This document shows positions 1 to 5,653 of a stretch of DNA of 5,653 nucleotides, piece by piece (positions within the stretch are counted from its first letter, which is position 1; each line of letters begins with the position of its first letter). Both the position numbers and the translations under genes were made by a program. The stretch comes from Acidobacteriota bacterium. Its GTDB lineage: Bacteria > Acidobacteriota > Blastocatellia > Pyrinomonadales > Pyrinomonadaceae. A model generated the notes under the pieces. That model searched no databases. It saw nothing but the letters and a program-made list of their open reading frames with translations, and was not told where the DNA came from. The DNA lies in the NCBI GenBank assembly GCA_020201365.1, contig JAIVGV010000401.1:1-5653 (forward strand), given 5' to 3'.

Positions 1-1
1 G

Positions 2-1381
2 AACGCCGCAGCCGCCGACTCGCTCTCCAGCGCCTGCGTCGGCTGCGTGACCGACGCGCAGATCAATTCTGTGGCGGCGAGCAAGCTGACGGGCACGATC
101 CCGGCGTCGAGCCTGCCGGCGGGCGGCAGCTTCATCCAGAACTCGACGGCGCTGCAAGCGAACGCCGACTTCAACATCTCCGGCAACGGCATCGTCGGCG
201 GCAACTTCGGCGTCGGCGCGGCGAGCCCCGCGAGCAAGCTCGACGTGAGGGGCCACCTGTTGCTCGATCCGGGCGCGAGCCCCATCCTCTACACTTCGAG
301 CGCCGCGGGCGAGCAGAACCGCTTCCTGCAACTCATCAACTCGCCCACGACGCCGAGCGCCTCCGGGCTGAAAGCGGGCGGCGTCCTCGTCGCCGACAGC
401 TACTCCTTCGCGAACCCGGGGAAGAACACGTTGATCGTCGCCGGCAACGTCGGCATCAACACGCCAGCCCCCGCGGCGAAACTTCACATCGTCGGCTCAG
501 CCTTCTCGCCTTCGATCCTGGTCGATCGCAGCCTCGGCGCTACCACGCCGGGCGCGGCATTTCAGGTCAGGACCAGTTTCCGGGGAACCACGTTCACCGA
601 TTTTATCGTCGATTCGTTCGGCTTCGTCGGCGTCGGCACAGACACGCCCGCGGTGAAGCTCCACGTCAGCGGGGGCGCGGCCGCGTTCGAGGGCAACGTC
701 GGGATCGGCACGACCACGCCGACGAGCACGAGCAAACTGGAGATCGCGGCGCAGGACGGGCTGAGGATCACCGGCTTCCAGCCGTTCCTCACCCTGCGCG
801 ACACGAACGCGGCGAATAGGAGCGCCTTCGTGCAGGGCGTCAACGGCAGCCTCGTTCTGCTGACCAACTCACGCCAGTCAATGGTGCTGAAGGACAACGG
901 GCACGTCAGCCTCAAAGTCCTTGAGATACAGGGCGGCGCCGATCTCGCCGAGAGCTTTGAAGTCGAGAACGCCGAGGCAGCCGCCGCGGCGGGCGGCGGT
1001 GGCGAGATCAAGCCGGGACTGCTGGTCTCAATCGATCCCGCGCGCGCGGGCAGGCTGATCGTGAGCAGCCGTGCCTACGACCGGCGGGTCGCGGGGGTGA
1101 TCAGCGGCGCGGGCGGCATCAACGCGGGCATGGTGATGGGGCAGAACGGCGCTGCCGCGGACGGCAACCGTCCCGTCGCCTTGAGCGGGCGCGTTTACTG
1201 CTGGGCTGACGCGTCGAACGGGCCGATCCGTCCCGGCGACCTGCTGACGACTTCGAGCCGCCCCGGCTACGCGATGAGGGTCACGAACAACAGGCGCGCC
1301 CGCGGGGCGATCGTCGGCAAAGCGATGACGGGCTTGAAGTCGGGCTCGGGTATGGTCCTCGTGCTGGTGACCCTGCTGTAG
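2..1381 (+). CDS. Tail-fibre/adhesin-like repeat protein, 5'-truncated (C-terminal 459 aa)
   Basis: The frame is open from the left edge, so the true start is upstream; the GTG at 47 lies inside the continuing frame and is not needed as a start. Residue numbers count from position 2. A short region with C12-x2-C15 followed by TDAQI leads into a 'SKLTGTIPASSLP' stretch typical of fibrous surface proteins. Four repeats of the form GN(V/F)G(I/V)G…P…KL(H/D/E) follow at about residues 67-84, 148-165, 207-224 and 231-250, separated by beta-rich spacers. The C-terminal domain (about 311-459) opens with ADLAESFEV (313-321), then shows 'IKPGLLVSIDP', 'RRVAGVISG', 'RPVALSGRVYCWA' and 'GPIRPGDLLTTSS', and ends in hydrophobic LVLVTLL. 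This order is known from C-terminal caps of phage tail fibres and bacterial surface fibres. The product is probably a trimeric extracellular fibre, which is inference. A prophage origin is possible, but no other phage gene is visible. Stop is TAG. Confidence 0.82.
   Translation, partial: NAAAADSLSSACVGCVTDAQINSVAASKLTGTIPASSLPAGGSFIQNSTALQANADFNISGNGIVGGNFGVGAASPASKLDVRGHLLLDPGASPILYTSSAAGEQNRFLQLINSPTTPSASGLKAGGVLVADSYSFANPGKNTLIVAGNVGINTPAPAAKLHIVGSAFSPSILVDRSLGATTPGAAFQVRTSFRGTTFTDFIVDSFGFVGVGTDTPAVKLHVSGGAAAFEGNVGIGTTTPTSTSKLEIAAQDGLRITGFQPFLTLRDTNAANRSAFVQGVNGSLVLLTNSRQSMVLKDNGHVSLKVLEIQGGADLAESFEVENAEAAAAAGGGGEIKPGLLVSIDPARAGRLIVSSRAYDRRVAGVISGAGGINAGMVMGQNGAAADGNRPVALSGRVYCWADASNGPIRPGDLLTTSSRPGYAMRVTNNRRARGAIVGKAMTGLKSGSGMVLVLVTLL
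200..751 (+). repeat. Four degenerate GNVGIG…P…KL protein repeats
   Basis: Four in-frame copies of an 18-20-residue motif lie at 200-253, 443-496, 620-673 and 692-751. Each has glycine, then a hydrophobic-G-hydrophobic core, a proline and a KL pair: GNFGVG…SKL, GNVGIN…AKL, GFVGVG…VKL, GNVGIG…SKL. Spacing is irregular (243, 177 and 72 nt between starts), and the copies differ at DNA level, so they are old protein repeats and not recent tandem duplications. Such motifs typically mark turns in trimeric beta-structured shafts. Confidence 0.75.
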
Positions 1382-1422
1382 GCGCGCCGCCGTCGGTTTC
1401 GCGGAGCGAGGTTCTTTGTGTC

Positions 1423-1428
1423 GAGAGG
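1423..1428 (+). promoter_or_regulatory. Shine-Dalgarno for the propeller gene
   Basis: GAGAGG lies 7 nt upstream of ATG 1436. It decides the start: an in-frame GTG at 1418 has only a weaker GAGG (1408-1411) in front. The ATG also gives a shorter, more typical signal-peptide n-region. Confidence 0.55.
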
Positions 1429-1435
1429 TCTTGCC

Positions 1436-4297
1436 ATGCTGTGGGTTAAAGAGCATCGGGCGACAGTCGCGGCGTTCGGCGCGGCTCTCCTGCTGTGCGC
1501 GAGCCTCTTCGCCGGCGCCGGCACTCCCGCGCCGCGCCGCGCCGCCGGCGAGCGCGAACGCAGTGTCCGCGAGGGCGAAGACGAAGACGGCCCGGCCAGC
1601 GATCACCCCGACGAAGCGATCAGGTTCAGAAACCTGCAACTGCAAGACGAGCACGGTCGCATCCCGCTCGACGGTCTGCAAAAGGCGAAGGCACACGTCG
1701 AAGTGATGAAAGCCGCGCAGCAGAAGCGGCTCAAGGCGCAGCCGCAGCCGCGGGCCCCCAAGAGCCTGACGCCACAAGCCGTCGGCGCCAAGCCGAACTC
1801 GTGGGTTCTGATGGAGCCGGAAAGTGCTGGGGGGCTCGCCGGGGCGGAAGCTCCAGTGGGCCCGCGCCCCGAGGCCGCCGGCGTGCAGCCGAACTCCTGG
1901 ACGTGGCTCGGTCCGGGGAACGTCGGCGGGCGCATCCGCGCCATCGCCATCCACCCGACCAACCCGAGCAGCATGTGGGTCGGCAGCGTCTCGGGCGGCA
2001 TCTGGCACAGCTCGGACGCCGGCGCGTCGTGGCGTCCGGTCAACGACTTCATGGCGAACCTCGCCGTCTCGACGCTGATCATTGATCCCACCAACCCGAA
2101 CGTGATGTACGCGGGGACTGGCGAGGCTTTCACGACATCCAGAGAATGCGACTCTAACCGCCTTGATTGCTCCTCTTATTTCGTGCGGGGAGGCGGGGTC
2201 TTCAAGTCCACGGACGGCGGCGTGACGTGGAACCTGCTGCCGAGAACCAACCCCGCCGACGTGGGCGTCTGTGCCGACGCCGGCCCGAATTGTTCCTGGT
2301 CATACGTCAACCGGCTGGCGATCTCTCCGAACGGCCGCACGCTCTTGGCCGCCACCATCAACGGCATCTGGCGTTCGAGCGACGCCGGCGCCACGTGGCA
2401 AAACCCCGTCGTCGGGAACGCATGGTTCGACGTTGATTTCGATCCGTCGAACTCGCAAAACGCGATCGCGTCGGGCATCGGCGCGTCGTTCTCGACCGAC
2501 GGCGGGCAAACGTTCTCGCCGTCAAACTTCGCCGATTTCTTCGGCGCGCCGGCGGCGATTGCGGGCAGGGTCGAGACCGCTTACGCGCCGAGCAACCCCT
2601 CGATTGTGTACGCGGGAGTCGATCGCAACCTCGGCGAGCTGTATCGCAGCGCCGACGGCGGCAAAAACTTTTCGCTTGTCAACGGTAAAAAAATTCCTCC
2701 GATCACCGGCACGAGGTACTTAGGCAGTCAGGGCGGTTACGACAACGCGATCTGGGTCAACCCGAAAGACCCGACCAACGTCATCGTCGGCGGGATCGAT
2801 CTCTGGGAGAGCTTTAACAGCGGCCAGAACTTAACGCAGATGAGCATGTGGCAGTGCGGACCCGGGAATCCGGGTTCCTGCAACGGGCTGTCCGCTCACG
2901 CCGACCAGCACATGATCCTGTCTCACCCCAGGTTCAACGACACCTCAAACCGCACCGTCTATTTCAGCAACGACGGCGGCCTGTTTCGCAAGAACGACAG
3001 CCGGGACACCAACCAGACGAGCGGCTGGATCAATCTCAACAACGGCCTCGGCATCACGCAGTTCTACGGCGCCGCGGCGAACCCCAACAGCGGCCAGATC
3101 ATGGGCGGCGCGCAGGACAACGGGACGACCATTTTTAGCGGACTCGCGGGCTCTGCGTGGAGCACGACGTTCGGCGGCGACGGCGGTTTCTGCGCCGCCG
3201 ACCCGCGCGACAGAGTCGGGCATCTCTACTTTTACGGCGAATACGTGAACGCGACGGTGTTCCGGAGCACTGACGGCGGCGCGTCTGCGGACTACATCTA
3301 CTGTGACCCAAGTTTGATCAATCCTCAGCCCCCCCTGCCGCCGAATCCGTCGGGGGTCTGCCCACAGGGGAAGGGAATTGACGACGCAAAAAACGGCGCG
3401 AACTTCATCGCCCCGCTGACGCTCGCCCCGAGCAACCCCGACACCCTGCTGGTCGGCGGGCTGAGCCTCTGGCGCAGCCGCGACGTGAAGACGACGCCCA
3501 TCCCCACGTGGGAAGCGATCAAGCCTCCGGCGTCGAACGGCTTGAAAGCGCCGGCCAACGTCCCCATCAGCACGATCGCGGTTTCGCCGAACACGTCGAG
3601 CTTCATACTGGTCGGCGACAACGTCGGCAGAATCTTCCTGACCCTTCAGGGCGATGCCGGCGCGGCGACCGTCAATAACTCCTGGAGGCAAATCAGCAAG
3701 GGCCTGCCCCCGCGCTTCGTGACGAGCATAGCCATTGACAACACGAAGAGCCCGAACTGGATTTACGCCACCTTCGGCGGCTTCAGCCCCGACAACATTT
3801 ACCGCAGCACCGATCTCGGCAAGACCTGGCAGGACGTGACCGGCTCGGGCATAACGGGCTTGCCCGACGTGCCCGTGCGCAGCCTCGCCATTCACCCGCG
3901 CGACCCGAACCTCCTCTACGTCGGCACCGAGATCGGCGTCTTCACCTCGGAGGACGCCGGCGCGACGTGGGAAGTGCCGCAGGAGGGACCCGCCAACGTC
4001 TCAGTGGATCAAGTGTTCTGGGTGACCGAAGAGTTCGGCGGCGACGATCTCTTCGCGGTGACGCACGGCCGCGGCATCTACGTCGCCGCCGGCGGGATTT
4101 ACGTCGATGCGAGCTACACGGGGGCGGAGAGCGGCACGTTCCTCCAGCCGTTCAGGACGATAACCAAGGCGGTTAACGCCGCCCGAACCTACCAGCCGAT
4201 CTGGATCAGAGCCGGAACCTACAGCGACACGCTGACGATCAACAAGCCGCTCGAGCTTCGCAGCCGGGGCGGGCTGGTGGTGATCGGTAAGCAGTGA
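1436..4297 (+). CDS. Secreted BNR/Asp-box beta-propeller (sortilin/VPS10-, GH74-like) with C-terminal DUF1565-like stub
   Basis: Complete gene, 953 aa from ATG 1436; an alternative GTG at 1418 adds six residues. Residues 1-29 form a signal peptide (K5/R8, hydrophobic core 9-26, cleavage near AGA-G). A charged, Pro/Ala-rich linker spans about 32-150. The propeller starts at W155-TWLGPGNVGGR and contains Asp-boxes (S-x-D-x-G-x-x-W/F) at 192-199, 258-265, 314-321, 353-360, 405-412, 791-798 and 838-845, with a degenerate one at 611-618. It also has H488-ADQH, Q560-DNG and G580-GDGG motifs and a closing THGRG (876-880). The pattern matches the sortilin/GH74-like propeller group, often labelled 'glycosyl hydrolase' or 'sialidase family'. 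No FRIP sialidase motif is visible, so catalysis is not claimed. Residues 889-953 (YVDASYTG…GTFLQPFRTITKA…GTYSDTLTINKP) resemble the start of a DUF1565/pectate-lyase-like beta-helix. Nine cysteines fall in the mature part, eight in spaced pairs. Probable role: extracellular or surface binding. Confidence 0.9.
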   Translation: MLWVKEHRATVAAFGAALLLCASLFAGAGTPAPRRAAGERERSVREGEDEDGPASDHPDEAIRFRNLQLQDEHGRIPLDGLQKAKAHVEVMKAAQQKRLKAQPQPRAPKSLTPQAVGAKPNSWVLMEPESAGGLAGAEAPVGPRPEAAGVQPNSWTWLGPGNVGGRIRAIAIHPTNPSSMWVGSVSGGIWHSSDAGASWRPVNDFMANLAVSTLIIDPTNPNVMYAGTGEAFTTSRECDSNRLDCSSYFVRGGGVFKSTDGGVTWNLLPRTNPADVGVCADAGPNCSWSYVNRLAISPNGRTLLAATINGIWRSSDAGATWQNPVVGNAWFDVDFDPSNSQNAIASGIGASFSTDGGQTFSPSNFADFFGAPAAIAGRVETAYAPSNPSIVYAGVDRNLGELYRSADGGKNFSLVNGKKIPPITGTRYLGSQGGYDNAIWVNPKDPTNVIVGGIDLWESFNSGQNLTQMSMWQCGPGNPGSCNGLSAHADQHMILSHPRFNDTSNRTVYFSNDGGLFRKNDSRDTNQTSGWINLNNGLGITQFYGAAANPNSGQIMGGAQDNGTTIFSGLAGSAWSTTFGGDGGFCAADPRDRVGHLYFYGEYVNATVFRSTDGGASADYIYCDPSLINPQPPLPPNPSGVCPQGKGIDDAKNGANFIAPLTLAPSNPDTLLVGGLSLWRSRDVKTTPIPTWEAIKPPASNGLKAPANVPISTIAVSPNTSSFILVGDNVGRIFLTLQGDAGAATVNNSWRQISKGLPPRFVTSIAIDNTKSPNWIYATFGGFSPDNIYRSTDLGKTWQDVTGSGITGLPDVPVRSLAIHPRDPNLLYVGTEIGVFTSEDAGATWEVPQEGPANVSVDQVFWVTEEFGGDDLFAVTHGRGIYVAAGGIYVDASYTGAESGTFLQPFRTITKAVNAARTYQPIWIRAGTYSDTLTINKPLELRSRGGLVVIGKQ
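4100..4294 (+). other. C-terminal DUF1565-like beta-helix stub of the propeller protein
   Basis: Codons 889-953 encode YVD…G…GT…PF-TI-KAV…I-I-AGTY-DTLTINKPLEL, the usual opening of right-handed beta-helix domains of the DUF1565 kind. It stops after roughly two beta-strand turns at GLVVIGKQ. I recall the same short tail at the C-terminus of related surface proteins, so it may be a complete small anchor or sorting domain and not a truncation. That is inference. Confidence 0.6.
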
Positions 4298-4455
4298 CGG
4301 GCGGCCCGACGCGGCGGGCGCGCTCGTCGCGTGCTGACGGTCGCGGCGTGCGAGCCGCGCCGCGGCGCTCGGTCGCGGCATGAGTGTTCGCCCCGCGCGG
4401 GGACGAATGGATCGAGCGGGCTGTCGGAGTCGCTAGAGGTAGGGGGAGCACGAGA
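4298..4455 (+). other. Intergenic spacer with two GC palindromes, no clear promoter
   Basis: This 158-bp non-coding gap separates the propeller and beta-helix genes. It holds two perfect 12-bp palindromes (GCGCCGCGGCGC at 4357-4368 and CCCCGCGCGGGG at 4391-4402) and a 9-bp direct repeat GGTCGCGGC at 4339-4347 and 4371-4379. I see no TTGACA/TATAAT-like pair and no T-run after either hairpin, so neither a sigma70-type promoter nor a classical intrinsic terminator can be called. Confidence 0.45.
4442..4448 (+). promoter_or_regulatory. Shine-Dalgarno for the beta-helix gene
   Basis: GGGGGAG sits 7 nt before ATG 4456 and fixes that start. No other in-frame start codon lies nearby upstream, and the protein from this ATG begins with a credible signal peptide. 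Confidence 0.65.
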
Positions 4456-5653
4456 ATGAGAAACAGAATTCCACCCCCAAGCACACGCGCCGACGGCGGG
4501 CGCAGGTCGGTCGCGTTCGCGTGCGCCCTCGTCCTCCTCTTCTCGTGCGCGGCGCTGACGCTCGCGCTGAGCCCCAGCCTGCAACGCGGTCTGCGCGACG
4601 GCAGCCACACACGCAACACGCGCCTGCTCGACGCGCGCAAGGAAACACCCTTCACCGGATTGCTCCTCCGGATCGGATCGGCGCTGGCGGGCGCGCGCCG
4701 CCGACTGAGCGCGGCGACCGCCGCCTCCAACACCTTCGCCGTCACCACCGCGGCTGACAACGGCGACGACTCATCACCCGCCCCCGGCTCGCTGCGCGCG
4801 GCGATCATTAACGCCAACCTCGCGGGCGGCGGCACGATCAACTTCCAGATTCCGGGCGCCGGCGTCCAGACGATCCACCTGACGTGGGTGCTGCCGCAGA
4901 TCGACGCGCCCGTCGTCATTGACGGCTACACGCAGCCGAACGCTTCCGCGAACACCTTGGCGGTCGGCGACAACTCCGTACACCTGATCGAGTTGAGCGG
5001 CGCGGGGTTCAACGGCAGCGGCCTTGTCATCGGGCCCGGCGCAGGTGGCTCGACCATTCGCGGTCTAGTCATCAACCGCTTCGCCAGCGGCGACGCCATC
5101 ACGCTGCGCTCCGGCGGCAACACGGTCGAGGGCTGCTTCATCGGCACAGACCCGTCGGGCAACACGGAACTCGGAAATGTACCGGCGGGCGTGCGCGTCG
5201 CCGGCGGCCCCAACAACCTCGTCGGCGGCACGACGCCGCAGGCGCGCAACGTCATCTCCGGCAACGGGCTCTTCGGCTCGACCGGCTTCGGCAACGTCAT
5301 CATCGCGCCGGCGTCGAACGTGCCGCCCGACCCCGCGCCCACGGGCACGCTCATCCGCGGCAACTACATCGGCACCAACGCCGCCGGCACCGCCGGAACT
5401 CACGCGCAGGCGTTTCAAAACAACGCGGGCATCATCATCAAGACCGGCACGGGCACGATCATCGGCGGCACGGACGCCGACGACGGCGCGCTCGACGGCT
5501 CGGTCGGGGCGCGCAACGTCATCTCAGGCAACGCCGAGGGCGTCCAGGTCTTCGCCGACGGCTCGAACGTCATCGCAGGCAACTTCATCGGCGTGGACGC
5601 GACGGGCTTAAACCCGCTCGGCAACTTCGGCGCAGGCATAGACACGAGCATCG
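4456..5653 (+). CDS. Secreted right-handed parallel beta-helix repeat protein, 3'-truncated (first 399 aa)
   Basis: The frame runs from ATG 4456 to the right edge without a stop, so the C-terminus is missing. Residues 1-38 form a long signal peptide: polar n-region with R16-R17, hydrophobic 18-38 (VAFACALVLLFSCAALTLA). C31 sits in LFSC, a poor lipobox because of F at -2. An arginine-rich, probably unstructured linker follows (about 41-86). TFAVTTAADNGDD leads to S112-LRAAIINANLAGGGTINF, the N-terminal module seen in CSLREA-type and related beta-helix surface proteins. From about residue 140 come 'VVIDGYTQP' and 'STIRGLVINRF', then alternating IG(T/V)(D/N)xxG (229-235, 305-311, 378-384) and GG-T…ARNVISGN (257-270, 337-359) coils. 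These are right-handed parallel beta-helix rungs. The product is probably an extracellular or outer-surface protein; its ligand or substrate is unknown. No polysaccharide-lyase catalytic site can be picked out in the visible part. Confidence 0.88.
   Translation, partial: MRNRIPPPSTRADGGRRSVAFACALVLLFSCAALTLALSPSLQRGLRDGSHTRNTRLLDARKETPFTGLLLRIGSALAGARRRLSAATAASNTFAVTTAADNGDDSSPAPGSLRAAIINANLAGGGTINFQIPGAGVQTIHLTWVLPQIDAPVVIDGYTQPNASANTLAVGDNSVHLIELSGAGFNGSGLVIGPGAGGSTIRGLVINRFASGDAITLRSGGNTVEGCFIGTDPSGNTELGNVPAGVRVAGGPNNLVGGTTPQARNVISGNGLFGSTGFGNVIIAPASNVPPDPAPTGTLIRGNYIGTNAAGTAGTHAQAFQNNAGIIIKTGTGTIIGGTDADDGALDGSVGARNVISGNAEGVQVFADGSNVIAGNFIGVDATGLNPLGNFGAGIDTSI
5119..5625 (+). repeat. Beta-helix rung repeats (IGTDxxG…LGN / GGT…ARNVISGN)
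   Basis: Three copies of an approximately 20-residue unit with the core GNxIG(T/V)(D/N)xxG lie at 5119-5178, 5344-5403 and 5566-5625. Two copies of a second unit ending ARNVISGN(G/A) lie between them at 5215-5268 and 5455-5535. At DNA level, the ARNVISGN copies at 5241-5266 and 5508-5533 agree at 25 of 26 bases, 267 nt apart. The array continues past the window edge. Confidence 0.75.

Noticed and set aside
2..1381. Prophage
   Set aside because: Only the fibre-like gene hints at phage. The two neighbours are secreted surface proteins, and no capsid, portal, tail-tube, integrase or lysis gene is visible.
1028..2008. Long minus-strand open frame (326 codons)
   Set aside because: It is antisense to the fibre gene's end and the propeller gene's start. 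Its translation is Arg/Ala-rich low complexity with no recognisable domain, and the + strand frames explain this DNA with clear motifs.
1495..2085. Plus-strand off-frame open frame (196 codons)
   Set aside because: It lies inside the propeller gene in another frame, and its translation is almost entirely Arg/Ala/Pro.
2687..2693. A7 run as a possible programmed frameshift or slippage site
   Set aside because: The propeller frame continues through it without interruption and no alternative frame downstream gives a meaningful protein, so there is no sign that slippage is used.
2945..3895. Minus-strand open frame (316 codons)
   Set aside because: It is wholly antisense to the propeller and rich in Arg/Ala/Val typical of a GC-rich shadow frame. 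The opposite strand carries Asp-boxes and the QDNG/GGDGG motifs.
1436..4297. Active sialidase
   Set aside because: Asp-boxes occur in many propellers. No FRIP motif is visible and the sialidase arginine triad could not be assigned, so only the fold is called.
4391..4407. Intrinsic terminator
   Set aside because: The hairpin is strong, but no run of T follows it, so a classical terminator cannot be called.
4239..4919. Minus-strand open frame (226 codons) spanning the 158-bp spacer
   Set aside because: It overlaps the ends of two well-supported + strand genes, has no domain or visible ribosome binding signal of note, and is Arg/Ser/Ala-rich like the other shadows.

Overview
The window is about two-thirds G+C by eye and carries three genes, all on the + strand, all apparently encoding large secreted or surface proteins built from beta-rich repeats. 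No tRNA, rRNA, CRISPR array, transposase or phage packaging/structural gene set is visible. The protein styles point to a GC-rich bacterium, most likely an Acidobacteriota member of the Blastocatellia/Pyrinomonadaceae type or a similar lineage. They are a C-x2-C 'VGCVTDAQI' region ahead of GN-V-G-I-G repeats, a BNR propeller ending in a short DUF1565-like piece, and a beta-helix with 'IGTDxxG…LGN' repeats. This placement is recalled from family resemblance and was not searched.

Layout: (1) Positions 2-1381 hold the 3' part of a tail-fibre/adhesin-like gene whose start lies outside the window. It has four short GN(V/F)G(I/V)G…P…KL repeats, then a C-terminal domain of the kind that caps phage tail fibres and bacterial fibrous surface proteins. 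(2) After a short gap, 1436-4297 encodes a complete protein of about 953 aa. It has a signal peptide, a charged linker, a multi-bladed BNR/Asp-box beta-propeller (sortilin/VPS10- and GH74-like) and a C-terminal stub resembling the first turns of a right-handed beta-helix. (3) After a 158-bp spacer, 4456-5653 holds the 5' part of a right-handed parallel beta-helix protein with a signal peptide; it runs off the right edge.

How they work together: identical orientation, short spacers, good Shine-Dalgarno sequences and a shared secreted, repeat-rich character suggest a cell-surface or extracellular locus, perhaps for adhesion or polysaccharide contact. No enzyme activity can be assigned from sequence alone. 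The long minus-strand and off-frame ORFs are consistent with GC-rich shadows of these three genes. I found no convincing new system. The points most worth checking are the possible self-processing tail-fibre C-terminus, the paired-cysteine loops and HADQH motif in the propeller, and the three-gene neighbourhood.
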